NCBI GenBank assembly: GCA_020746105.1
Contig: CM036617.1
Location: 202,637,971-202,701,970, forward strand
Length of the DNA: 64,000 bases
Direction: 5' to 3'
Source of the DNA: Trogon surrucura
Lineage: Eukaryota; Chordata; Aves; Trogoniformes; Trogonidae
A program made the translations under genes and the position numbers. Each line of letters begins with the position of its first letter. The stretch's first letter is position 1. Of the stretch, positions 1 to 10,940 are shown piece by piece. Below the pieces are notes generated by a model. The model made no database searches. It had not been told where the DNA came from and was given only the letters and a program-made list of their open reading frames with translations.

Positions 1-3000
1 CCTCTGATTGTATGAGATAAGGTGAAAACTTGGTGCGGAACAGAAGTGAATCTGTCACAGCTGATGTAAAAGTGGTTGAAGTAGGACCTACATATGAAAG
101 TGAAATCTGTGATGTAGGTGGTAAAGCTGGGAAAATGTGAGACCTGGACAGCTTAACTGATGAAAGGAAAAGGAATGAGGATCTGAGGGACAGGACTGAT
201 TTGAAGAAACAGGTCTAATTCCAAAGTATCGGTGATTAGATGTAGGAGCAAAAATCCTTCAAGGCTGTCAGGGGATAAGGCAGGGACCACAGTTATTATT
301 CTGACATGTGCAAGGCAAACCGTGTTATTACATAAATCACATTAAGATTAACCAAGAATTCCAGAAAAAAAAGAAATCTCCACACAACATCATTTAAAAT
401 ACTTTATGACAAGTGTTTAATTAGTAGCAAACTAATTAAGCCTGTTTTTCTCTAACTTTTTGTGCATGTGTCAATATCATTTTACTGTAGCACCCATAAG
501 TCAGTTCTTGCAGTACCACCCTACAGTCCCAAGTTTTCTCTCTTCTTCTTCCTGTGCTGCATTCATTTCCTCTTCATTTACCTTCTCTGCCCTTCCTTCT
601 CAGCATCCTTATCTCTTCTGTATTTCATCTCCTTTCTATGAAGCCAACATCTATTTTAGCTGATTCTGCCCCATGTGTGTGGTGATTGACTAGACTAACA
701 AACAGGTCAAATGGACAGATGATCATTGAGCTTTTCATCCTTTAGGGAGATACTACATTTTCTTTTCAGTTTGATTCAGCGATATATTTCTACAAAAGTT
801 GTAGGAACCTCAGAAAGAGTCGGTTGCCTAAACTTAAACCTACAGTTCCATTTCAGACACACTAACTCTGGCAGATATGATACAAGTTGTAAATGACTGT
901 TTACCCTTCTGCAGTGGCTGCTGGAGATGAGATGAAATTACCTGGTGACACAATACCTGTTTTTAAGTACCTTGAAAATACAGGCAGAGGATGGTACAGG
1001 AGGCTTCAAAACTACAAACAACTTACCAGTGATCAGTGAGCTCTTATCATAGGAACACCTTGAGGAGAGATAGGTAAAAGACAATTTAGGGAGCAACAAA
1101 AGAAAAAGCAAGTATCCAGTGTAAGTGAAACACACCACAGATAACAAATTCAGGTCCATGTAGACTTGCAGACAATAAAAATGAGCAAGGTGTAAAGTGC
1201 ATCAGTAAATATAAAAATGTTCTCAAGCAAGTCCTAGGGGAAGAGGAGGAAATCGCAAGATCAACATCAGAGTCTCAACAGACTGAGAATTCCTGCCACA
1301 ATCCCCAGCCTTCTGCACCTAACTTGAAGTCCCTTTATAGGACTCAGAGGGACAGTGATAGATGAGCAAGACACGAGAAAAAGATGCTTGTCATTGTAAC
1401 TGCATATAATTTGAACTATAGTTGTTAGCATCATTGTAAGTGGAGCAGCAATAATCCTTTGGTTAATATGTTAAGTCTTTAGTTATATTAAAGATATATT
1501 CTCATTTCTGAATTTACCGTGTGTTCCTTTAATCACTAATGCTTTTTTAAATGGAGATGTCTGGTGGGAATTCAAGTAACCTGCTCTGTGTTACTTGGAT
1601 GCAAGAAATTGGTAATGAAAAGCCATTATACTTTCAAGTTTAAAAAAAAAAAAAAACAACAAACACTTAGGCTTGAAGGAGAAGACAATGTTTAGAAGCA
1701 TGGTTTATTCTTAACTAATCAGGTAATTTTGGAGGTAAAGTGAGATGTGAAACCAATTTGTGAGTTGATGTGGCAAAGCTTTTTAACCCAAGAAAGGTAA
1801 AGACTCTCCAAATCTAATCCTGGGTAGAAGATTTGCTAAAAAGGGTTAAGGTCTTCATGTATAAATATAGGAAATAGAGAGCTCTGAAAAAAATGCAAAC
1901 AGGTTTTTTTTTTTATGTTCACAATATCATTCCTCAATTTTTAATATCTGACACTGATTTTGACCAGAATAAGCAAATTTGTTACAAATTTGCACATAAC
2001 TTGTTCAGTCATCACACTTACTCTCAAAATGAGGGGCTCAACTGCTGATGTATGAACCATTACTCAGATGGACTTAGGTGTTTGTGCAAAATAGGTTCCA
2101 ACTTTGTAACTATAGTCCTTTACACGGAGTTAATTCTTAATTTCAGAAATGTCCCCATAAGTTTCAGTGGAGGCAATTCACTACTTTACATGACTTTAAC
2201 GCCATGATCCATCTAAAAGCAGCTTTGCTAATTAGGCTGAGCTAGCTATAGAAGCAGTTGCTACTTTTGTTATGATTATACACTCTTCTTTAGGAATGAC
2301 AAAATCATCAAATTTTCTTCAGAATTTAAGAAACTAAAATCTTTAACACCCAAGAGGGCACAGACATTTAGCATCAGCTCCTTATACACAGCAAGGATTC
2401 AATCATCCGAATCCTGACTGCAAAAAGTGATGGCAAAATGTACTGCAGAGATTTTATTGTATTATTAGGGACATGAAACAAATGGCATAATAGATTGATC
2501 CTACTTTTAACTTTTGTGAATAATTTAGAAATGATTCAGTCATCAGTTATGATGTAGGAAAGTCAAATGTGCACAGTTTCCTTTACAATTCAGATACATG
2601 CTTTAGCTCTTGTTATTTTTAATCACATCTCTACTTTAGTTACATTTTAAAATCTGTCATCCAGAAATCCCTGAAGCTTGCAGTGTTTCTTAGTCTGCTG
2701 AAAATACTTTTGCCTTTGGCTGCCCTTAGGGTTGAGGCTAGAAGAGCACAGGGAAGTATGCCAAGGTCTTGAATGGATGCAGAAAGAACTCTACTGGGTA
2801 TGCTGGTCTTTGGAACTTTTTTCTGAAGGAGGGTAAATAATCATTAGAGTGTTTAAATACCGGGGGAAAAAAAAAGCTGAGAGAAAAAATAATAGTAAAA
2901 ATATGCTTGTATGACTTTAAAGTCCTTGTATTCTACACTTCAATGAAAATGTTCCGCTCTTTTGATAAATGTGTAAGGGCTCAGAGAATGTAATCCATGA

Positions 3001-3087
3001 ATGAACTGTTAGTGGTTACTTTGCTTGAAAGAAGAAAAATATGTTATATTTAATATAATAAAATACATAAAAACACTTTATATAATA
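1..3087. other. Non-coding AT-rich stretch, nothing recognised
   Basis: I find no gene, transposon end or RNA gene here; the reading frames are short and without domains. There are ordinary A-runs, for example near 1,642-1,656. The stretch is mirrored at 39,799-42,903. Confidence 0.6.
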
Positions 3088-3089
3088 TA

Positions 3090-3302
3090 CAGTTGCAAGA
3101 AAAAGCATGGAACTTTTGGAATTCATGATGTTCTGCACTAATTTGTCATAAAATGAGATCTAACTTTCACCTAAGTTAAGAGTATGGCCAAGTATAATGT
3201 GTCTAAAATAATAACACAAAACCAATTCTGATCCTCCGTGTCTTTATTGAACACATTCATTCAACATTCAAATGCTGCTGGAAGAAGTAAGTGAACCCTT
3301 GA
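3090..3302 (+). repeat. Left terminal inverted repeat with inner direct repeat
   Basis: This pairs with 4,348-4,561. The outer motif at about 3,096-3,122 (GCAAGAAAAAGCATGGAAC, then TTTTGGAA) recurs in altered form at about 3,276-3,302 (GGAAGAAGTAAGTGAACCC). These would be the paired transposase-binding sites of an IR/DR element, by analogy with the family. Confidence 0.8.
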
Positions 3303-3539
3303 GTTGACCTCAAAAAAGCTAATCGGAGTCAGATTAACCTGGAGTCTTGTTAAGAAAATGAGTTTAGAGGTGTGAACTAGAGCTACATTGACTGATAAAA
3401 AACACTCGAGCTTTTTGAGTTTCCTCTGCACAAGATATACAAGTTTACAGTTAGGCAATCTACAAATGAAGACACTTTTGTGGCTTCTCTACCAAAAAGC
3501 GGGCTCCCAGTGAAAATGACCCCAAGAGCACAATGAAGA

Positions 3540-4380
3540 CTTATCAATGAGGTAAAGAGACAAGTCTAATTGACAGCCAAAGAGTTGAAGGCGTCATTGA
3601 AACTGCTAACATCTGTGTTCATGGGTCTGCAGTACGTAAAAGATTGAACAAGCAGGCTGTATATAGGAGGACACCATGACAGAAGCCGGTGATTACTACA
3701 AAGAACATTGCTGCATGCCTGAAGTTTGCGAAAGACCGCATTTACACTCCACAGTGGTACTGGCAAAATGTTTTGTGGACTGATGAAAAAAGATTGAACT
3801 ATTTGGAAAGAACACGCAGCACTACATCTAACGTAAAAAGGGCACTGCATATCGTCATGAAAACAACATCCCACCAATTAATTATGCTGGAGGAAACATC
3901 ATGATTTGGGCCTGCTTTGTTGCATCAGGGCCTGGCCAGCTTGCAGTCATTGAGGGGAAGATGAATTCCCAAGTGTATCAAAAAATTCATCAGGATAACG
4001 TGAGAATGTCTGTACATCAGCTGAAACTCTGCAGATTTGGGTGACACAGCAGGACAATGACGCAAAACATGGGAACAAGTCCACAACAGTATGGCTTCAG
4101 AAAAACAAATTCCACCTTTTGCAGTGGCCAGGTCAGAGCCCAGACCTCAACCCAATAGAGATGCTATGGAATGACTTGAAGAGAGCCCCACATGAGACAT
4201 CCAAAGAATATGAGAGAGATAAAGCAGTTCTGCTGGGAGGAATGGGTTAAAATTCCTCCCGAACGATGTGCAGGTCTGATCCACAGCTACAGGAAGTGCC
4301 TGGTTAAGGTTATTGCTGCCAAGGAGGGTCAATCAGTTATTGATTCCAAGGTTCATTTACTTTTTCCGCTAGCATTTTGA
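3540..4380 (+). pseudogene. Tc1-like transposase pseudogene, left arm
   Basis: A DD34E transposase of the Tc1 type can be followed across several broken frames. The piece at 3,689-3,904 has VITTKNIAACLKFAKDRIYT, then the first catalytic aspartate in NVLWTDEKRLNY. The piece at 4,041-4,250 has the second aspartate in QQDNDAKH and the glutamate in SPDLNPIEMLWNDLKRA. Thirty-four residues separate the first aspartate of QDND from that glutamate, so the triad spacing is canonical. A further piece (WEEWVKIPPERCAGLIHSYRKCL) follows in another frame at 4,192-4,380. Tc1 transposases are usually about 340 residues; here stops and frameshifts rule out a product. The upstream DNA-binding region is heavily decayed. 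Confidence 0.85.
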
Positions 4381-4561
4381 ATGTTGAATGAGTGTGTTCG
4401 ATAAAGACACGGAGGATCAGAATTGGTTTTGTATTATTATTTTAGGTACATTATATTTGTCAATACTCTTGACTTAGATGGTGGTTAGATCACATTTTAT
4501 GATAAGTTAATGCAGAACGTCATGAAATTCCAAAAGGTTCACATACTTTTTCTTGCAATTG
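4348..4561 (-). repeat. Right terminal inverted repeat of Tc1-like element
   Basis: This is the reverse complement of the left end, closing with CTTGCAATTG followed by TA. The outer and inner direct-repeat motifs are clearer here than on the left: AAAAAGTATGTGAACC outside and AAAAAGTAAATGAACC inside. Confidence 0.8.
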
Positions 4562-4563
4562 TA

Positions 4564-5874
4564 TATATAATATTATATACAATATATAAAATAATATAAA
4601 TAAATATTATACTGACTTCTAGATCTGGTAGTAAATTTGTATTCAGTAAGACCATTAGCACGTTTGTATTTTCTCATGAAGCAATTTGGCTACCTTATTT
4701 TCCTCTCCTCAGTTTTCTTCTTGGTTGCAAGAAAAAGGCAGAAGCCAAAAGGTAAATGAAACAGCTATTTTCTTCGAATGTGTAACATGTGATTTGATCA
4801 ATATACATTGTGTATTTAGGTCATTATTGTGTTCATTATTGTTAGTGACCATTACTCTCTATATTCAGCAATCCAAAGTGTATTAGCCCCTTTGCAGAGC
4901 AGCGTCTGAGATTGTGTCTATTTTGTGTGGTGCCTACAATTCAGCTTTCTTTCTGACATAGTTCAAATGAGAATGTGAAACTCTAATAAGGAATAATAAA
5001 ATCAAGGCCAGAGTCAAACACAGTTCACCAAAAGCTAGTACTAAATGGTAGATATGTACTAAGCTTAAAAAAATAACATAAAAAAACCTCTCAATATCAA
5101 ATTATATTAAACCACTTTCTGAAGTATTTATTTCAGAGAAAAATCTAGTGAAGTGAATAATTTCATTTCTATGGTGATATGTATAAGAATATATTATATT
5201 GCCACTAAAGGAAACCTTAGAGTACTGGCCATCTAAAAATTAACATCTAGAGTTTGGATCTCCTGAAGAGAGTAGAGTATGGTTTCCCAGGTGCTTTGGA
5301 TTCCCAATGGACATTATATCATCGTACAACCTGAGGACTTATTTAAGCTTTTATCAGAATTACTGAGGCCCCCTGCATCCTCCTGAGTGAATCCGATCAT
5401 CGTTCTTTAAATAAATTGGTTTTAAAATATTGGTCAAATCTCTATATATTAGTGATTACTGAATTTCTCAGCAAAAATAAGCATTCCTATTCTTTGAGAT
5501 GTCACAGTTGCCGTAAAGGCATGAGTCTCCACACGACTAGTAAAGAAAAAATTAAAAAAGCTTGATACAAACACCAGTCAACAAAATATAACAGCAGGTC
5601 AAAGTAGGAGAAGAATTAAAATAAACAAACAAGCTGAAACATGAACAGGACCTAGTAGCTCATTCTAGAAATGACACTCAGTAGTGTTAACTGTTTGCCA
5701 GTCCCTCAATCCTAAATTTGATATTTGTCTCTTTGAAGAGTTCAGAATTTGGAGCACTGTGAGTAGTGTAGTAATGTTATGTCACTACTCTGCAGAGAAA
5801 TATATTTCTTCTAGTCAGGAAAAAAAGGGATGTAATGAGTCCATCAGACGGTCAGTGAAATTCCTCTTTACATT
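4564..5874. other. Non-coding stretch, nothing recognised
   Basis: An AT-dinucleotide-rich patch (about 4,562-4,615) directly abuts the transposon, as expected of a TA-targeting element. Nothing else is recognised. The stretch is mirrored at 36,999-38,318. Confidence 0.6.
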
Positions 5875-7385
5875 CACAGAATTACAGAATTACAGAATAT
5901 TAGATTTTGGAAGGGACTTCTGGAGCCCATCTAGTCCAATCCCCCTGCCAGAGCAGTTCACCTAAAGCAGGTGTACAGAGTGGTGTCGAGGCGGGTTTTG
6001 AATGTTTACAGAGACAGATACTCCGTCACATCTCTGGGTAGCCTGTTCCAGTGCTCTGCCACTGAAGTTCCTCCTCATGTTTAGATGGAGCTTCTTATGT
6101 TCAGTTTGTGCCCATTACCTCTTGTCCTGTCACTCAACACCTGGGATGCAACTGATCTTCTTCACAAGGGCATATTTCTGGCTCATGGTCATCCTGTTGG
6201 TCAGCATGACTCCCAGGTCTTTTTCCCCAGAGTCACTTTCCAGCAGGTCAGCCCCTAACCTGTACAGATATATGGGGTTATTCCTCTCTAGGTGCAGTAC
6301 TCTACACTTATCCTCATAAGGTTTCTCTCTGCCCGACTCTCCAGCCTGTCCAGGTTGCACTGGATGGCAGCACAACCTTATGGTGTGTCAGCTTCAGCTA
6401 CCCTTCTTAATTCTGTATTATGAGAAAACTTCCTGAAGGTACACTTTATCCCTTCATCCAGGTCACTTATGAATATATTCAACAAGATTGGACCCTGTAC
6501 TGGCCCATGGGGAATAGCATCTGTTATGGACCTCAAACTAGACTCTGTGCCATTAATCATAACCCTCTGAACTCTATCCTTTAGCCAATTTTCAGTCCAC
6601 CTCACTGTCCATTCATCCAACTCACAATTCTGAAGCTTGTCTATGAGGATGCTGTGGGAGACAATGTCGAAAGCCTCGCTGAAGTCAAGATAGATGACAT
6701 CCACCGTCCTCCCTTCATCTGTATGTACAGTCATGTAATTGTAGAATGCTATCAATTAGTCAGACATGACTCCCCCTTGCTGAATCCATGTTGACTGCTT
6801 CTGAGAACCTTATTTTTTTCCACATAATTTGAGATGATGCCCAGAACAAGCTGTTCCATCATGTTTCCAGGGACAGAGATGAGGCTGACTGATCTGTAGT
6901 TTCCTGGGTCTTCCCTCCTGCCCTTTTGAAGACTTTCCTCCAGTCATCAGGCACCTTGCATATTCTCCAGGACTTTTCAAATATTGTGGAGAATGGCCCA
7001 GCAATGACTTATGCCAGCTCCCTCAGCACTCATGAGTACATCCCATCAGGACCCATGAACTTGTGAATATCCAGTTTAGTTAATTGATCTCTAACTTGAT
7101 CCTCCTCAACTCCTGAAGACTTTCTTTGTTACCTCCAAAGTCTGGGACTCCTGAGGGCTGGTCTGAGAAGCAAAGACTGAAGCAAAGAAGGCATTCAGTA
7201 ACTTCACCTTCTCTGTATCCTCTGTCACCATGGCACCTGTCTCATTCTGCAACGGGCACTTTACATTTAACAACAAGGGATAGTTGAGCTTATGGATATG
7301 TGTATTAAACAAGATATGTAGATTTCTTTGTCCTTCATATGTCTTAGATGGATTTGTGGACAAGTAAGAGTAAATACCGTAGAGA
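5875..7385 (-). mobile_element. CR1 LINE, reverse-transcriptase part, left arm
   Basis: A CR1 copy runs on the minus strand. Its 3' end at 5,875 shows the CR1 8-bp tail (CACAGAAT, TACAGAAT, TACAGAAT). Conceptual translation from 7,363 downward gives the linker before the reverse transcriptase (motif LLNAFFASVFASQTS), then palm motif A (YLDFSEAFD) and motif B (HGPVQGPILLNIFISDLD). Where CR1 normally has the catalytic FADD, this copy reads FSHN, so the enzyme is dead regardless of frame. Frames are broken at several points; one break near 6,752 is a base missing relative to the right arm. The copy is 5'-truncated, with no ORF1 or endonuclease seen. Confidence 0.88.
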
Positions 7386-7437
7386 TAGACATTGAAATTT
7401 ACTGCTGGAACATACAGTCAGGCAGTTAAATCATAAA

Positions 7438-7790
7438 GTCATAGAATAATCATAGAATGTGTTGGGCTGGAAGGGACCTTTAAAAGTCATCTAGTTGAAT
7501 CCTCCTGCAGTGAACAGGGCCATCTTTAACTAGATAAGTTACTCAGAGCCCCATCAAGCCAGACCTTGAATACCTCCAGGGATGGAGCCTCCCCCACCTC
7601 TCTGGGCAACCTGTTCCCCTGTTTCACCAACCTCATAGTAAAGAACCTCTACCTGATATCAGATCTAAATCTACTCTGCTTTAGTTTAAAACCATTACGT
7701 CTCATCCTATCTCTACATGCCTTTGTAAATAGCCCCTCCCTGTTTTTCCTGTAGGCCCCCTTCCATTACTGGAATGCTGCTATATGTGTC
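7438..7790 (-). mobile_element. CR1 LINE 3' fragment, left arm
   Basis: This is a second, shorter CR1 3' end in the same orientation just beyond the first. The tail at 7,438 reads CATAGAAT with a CR1-typical GGGCTGGAAGGGACC block inward, followed by the 3' UTR and last codons of the ORF2 region. It is separated by about 50 bp from the first copy and is a distinct insertion because both have their own tail. Confidence 0.85.
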
Positions 7791-9277
7791 CCTGGAAATA
7801 AGTATCTGTTTCTGATATTAGACAGGAAGCTTTTTTTTAATGAAGTTAAAGACTGAACAGAAAAGATATCTTTTTTTTAGGAAATAAGAATGTCAGGGAA
7901 AAAAAAATCTACATTTCATGTGTACTGTGTAATGATTACGTTCATTTTAAAGTAGGTGGAATGTGATCTATGTATTTAAATCTCATGGGGTTTTGAGCCG
8001 CATGTAATAAACTTAGTGAATCACTTTTTTTTGCAGCTTTGAGAAGAATTAATTACAATCCCATATCCCCAACAAGCTTTAAACAGTTAGGTTTGCATAG
8101 AAAATGCAAAAACATTTTCCAAATCTTTACTTTCTTTAAACATATGAATAATTACATTTTTCAGCGCAGAGAATCTAGTCATTTTGTTTATCTATCATAG
8201 GTTAAATTATGGACTTCTTCTATTCTTAGTCATCACAGTTGAATATTGTGATTTGTCTTTCTTCTCAGTCTGTCCTCTCAGCGTATCAGAAATACCATGC
8301 CTATTAATAGATAAGTAACTTAAAAAATAATAGAGCATACTGCTTAGAGTCACATGAGTCAACTGTGATAATGCAAAAAAATGCTGGCATCTTCCATATT
8401 TTGTGCCTGCGTTTTAAAGAATGTTTTCTAGATGAAAATAAGCTAAAATGTCTATAAAACAATAATGTATTAATAATTTCTTTTCATTTTGAAATTTAAC
8501 AACTGAAGGATTTACATGCATATGTATTTAAAATTCTGGATACTAGTAGGTTATGATTACTCCTTGACTTCCTTTATCAAATCCAGATAAATAACCAGGA
8601 CTCCAGGTCTTTTCTTTGTATTGTTTTCAGCACATGAAGCCATTAAACATATTTTCAGTCCAGTAGAATATAAAAATAAGGGTATATATCATACCAGAAA
8701 GAGACATTTCAGTATATCAGAGATGTTTTTCAGTTGAAAAATGCATTACTGTGATACCACATTGCTTCATATAATGTTTTCATAAAATTTTCTCTAATTG
8801 TAAATAGACCATGACAAAAGATTCCTGATTGGATTTTTCATATGTTTCTATGGCGCTCTGCAATATCTTTAATGACAATTCTATGACGAACGGAAATTTG
8901 CAAATTCATTTTTTTCTTTATATTCTGTAGCGTTTCGGAGAGAAGTTGAGAAGCTTACAATTACTAAAGTGTGTGGACTACACTGGCCACCTTGTGGCTA
9001 CACAGTGTGGCTCCAAGGACATTTTTACTGTGGAGGGTGTGGGAAACTGTTTTTTTTTTCTTATAATAGTAGACAGTGGTTTTTAGGTTGTTTAGTTTGT
9101 AGGTATAGGTTTGTCCCTGTTATAACTTCGTGTTTAGTTAAACTATCCAGAGTTGTTCTTAAGAGAAGGAATTAGCCTTGTTATAGACACAAATCAATTC
9201 TATTATAAACTAATTAATTATTGTCAAACATACTGATATTGTACAGTCTTAGTATTTGAAGAATTGCAAAATTCATA
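7791..9277. other. Non-coding stretch, nothing firmly recognised
   Basis: The stretch is AT-rich with only short reading frames. The 8,930-9,277 part is less AT-rich and may be a remnant of retroviral sequence upstream of env, but I cannot identify gag or pol motifs in it. It is mirrored at 33,590-35,080. Confidence 0.45.
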
Positions 9278-10479
9278 ATGATCCGCCTGATGTTCCTCAC
9301 CTGTTTATGGATTAATTGGACATTAGCAGACTTCCCTATGACGAATTTTTGGGTACGATGGGCAAGTCAGACTGGCAATGATGCCTTTTGCTTACATTTA
9401 ACATCAGCAACTGATCCCTTTAAGACATGCCTAATTGGAACACCTGTGTCCCCTTTTCAATTGGTGACTGTAGAAAAGCAAGTAATAGCAGCCACTGTCT
9501 TGCCATGATTGTTAAGAATTTATCAGTGCCACTTCCTTGGGATCCCCAAGAGCTGGATTTACTAAACAGTCGAAAACCAAATGGGTATGGGTGTATTTAC
9601 TTTGGTTCCTGGAATTTGTCACTATCTCCAAAACAAAATTGGCTGACTCCCCATAAAAATTTTAATCATTCTGAGTATTGTGGATCTCGCCCTTATGGTT
9701 GGGGACCTGGACATTTATATTTAAAAATCTCCTCTCCTCTTTCATTACCGCCCCACATTTACTTGATCTGTGGCGACCGTGCTTGGCAAGGATTCCTAGC
9801 TTTGCTCACGGTGGTCCTTGTTACCTTGGTCATTTAGCCTTACTTGCTCCATCTAAAGAATTTTGCAACCTTGCATCATACCCGAACCAAAAGAAGTGTT
9901 TCTCTATTGCCTCCTGACTGTAATGACGATGTGGAGCTATGGGGTCCCACAGCCAGGGTTTTTGCTTCCTTAATTCCTGGCATTGGCACTTCTCATGCTT
10001 TACAACAAATTCAAAAACTGGCATGTTGGACAGCAAAACAAACTAATGTCACTACTCAAGTAATATCCCAATTAGCCCAAGATATGAGCAGTCTGCGTCA
10101 AGCAGTCCTTCGAAATCGTGCTGCCATTGATTTTCTATTACTAGCTCAAGGTAAAGGGTGTGAGGAAGTTCAAGGAATGTGCTGTTTTAACCTGTCGGAT
10201 CATAGTGACTCGATTCACAAACAACTATATTGGCTTCAACAACATACACAAAAAATTACTGTAGGCCATAATCCTTTTGATGACTGGCTTTTGTCTTTTG
10301 GAATTCCTGCCTGGCTTAAAGATGGAATTAAGATGGTTATAATTATTATTGTTGTTGTATTGATTGTAGTTTGTATGGGACCTTGCATCATCCAATGTTT
10401 CTCTGCTCAGATCAGAAGGCTAGCTGATGCCGTGTTTGATAAAAGAGGGGGAGAGTTGCTGGCCTTGCTGGCGCTATAA
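9278..10479 (+). pseudogene. env: Endogenous retrovirus env, left arm, frameshifted SU and open TM
   Basis: An avian endogenous retroviral envelope gene. The surface-subunit part starts at 9,278 with a short hydrophobic signal-like leader. It has two frame breaks relative to the right arm, at a G run (9,463-9,464) and near 9,792. The transmembrane part is open for 211 codons (9,844-10,479). It contains an R-T-K-R furin-type site (residues 14-17), a cysteine-flanked hydrophobic loop as expected of an internal fusion peptide (Cys26 to Cys61), a C-X6-CC motif (Cys106 to Cys114) and a membrane span at about residues 162-183. The internal fusion loop with CX6CC resembles alpharetrovirus-type envelopes. 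The surface part is short, at roughly 210 residues. No gag or pol precedes it, so the provirus is 5'-truncated. No intact envelope can be read from this arm. Confidence 0.85.
10441..10454 (+). other. Polypurine tract of the retrovirus
   Basis: AAAAGAGGGGGAGA lies directly before the LTR, the usual plus-strand primer position in retroviruses. The right arm has the same tract at 32,410-32,423, followed there by TGTTGCTGG, a proper LTR start. The left arm lacks the T of TG. Confidence 0.7.
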
Positions 10480-10527
10480 CATTGCAGCCTGCGCTTGGGA
10501 AAATACCTTAGATTCTTTGATCCTCGA

Positions 10528-10623
10528 GGTCAGCCTTCTGATGATGTGCCTCCCTGAAGCAAACAAGTCACGGATCATTAAGGTCAGTCTGCCCTTGTTT
10601 TGCTTCCTTGAAGCAAAACAAGG
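10528..10623 (+). repeat. Duplicated U3 module ending in a perfect hairpin
   Basis: GGTCAG...CTGAAGCAAACAAG at 10,528-10,567 is repeated as GGTCAG...TTGAAGCAAAACAAG at 10,582-10,622, a spacing of 54 bp. The second copy contains CCTTGTTTTGCTTC, a 3-base loop, and its exact complement (10,593-10,623; 14-bp stem). The position in U3 fits an enhancer-type duplication; the function is inferred only. Confidence 0.6.
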
Positions 10624-10795
10624 TTATATATCTTTCTTGTTTGTCATTGAGAACAAAGACACTGGACATCTGGAGATGCAACGTCCTGACAGTTTAAGTG
10701 TAGGCATATTAGATGTAACCGCACAAATCAGTAACTGTTGTAGTAGATAGAATGTAGTAATAACAGAAAGTGTAATGTACTGAGAGTTGAAAGAG

Positions 10796-10822
10796 TATAA
10801 ATGTTTGGTAGAAAAGAATAAA
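10796..10822 (+). promoter_or_regulatory. LTR TATA box and poly(A) signal, left arm
   Basis: TATAAATG at 10,796-10,803 and AATAAA at 10,817-10,822. The close spacing is typical of compact avian retroviral R regions. Confidence 0.6.
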
Positions 10823-10940
10823 GTTGGATCTGTTTGTTCGCGCTCATATTGAGTCGTTGCCTGCAGTTCATGTTTCTCCAGCATGAGGCTCCCCGCATTT
10901 ACTCTTCCAGTTGTTCTCCTTATACAAATATAAAAGAACA

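Larger units (their letters stand above)
3090..4561 (+). mobile_element. Tc1-like DNA transposon, left-arm copy
   Basis: The 1,472-bp element is flanked by TA on both sides (3,088-3,089 and 4,562-4,563), the target duplication of the Tc1/mariner superfamily. The ends are inverted repeats of about 0.2 kb (roughly 3,090-3,302 and 4,348-4,561) beginning CAGTTGCAAGAAAAAG and, on the other end, CAATTGCAAGAAAAAG. Each end contains a second inner copy of the outer motif (near 3,276-3,302 and 4,346-4,372). This is the IR/DR layout known from Sleeping Beauty-type Tc1 elements of fish and amphibians. Between the ends lies a broken transposase. The two ends have drifted apart by many substitutions, so this is an old, inactive insertion. 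It is mirrored at 38,321-39,796. Confidence 0.9.
10455..10940 (+). repeat. Retroviral 3' LTR, left arm
   Basis: This follows the polypurine tract and carries a TATA box (10,796-10,803) and AATAAA (10,817-10,822) in the right order. I place the end at AAAAGAACA (10,940), because AACA would match the TGTT at the start; this boundary is an inference and the 5' LTR is absent for comparison. U3 contains a 54-bp-spaced duplication and a perfect hairpin. Compared with the right arm this copy has about eight substitutions and a 12-bp deletion and lacks both CCAAT boxes. Confidence 0.7.

Noticed and set aside
8930-9277. Possible pol 3' end or gag remnant upstream of env
   Set aside because: I could not match any frame to integrase, protease or nucleocapsid motifs; it is left unassigned.
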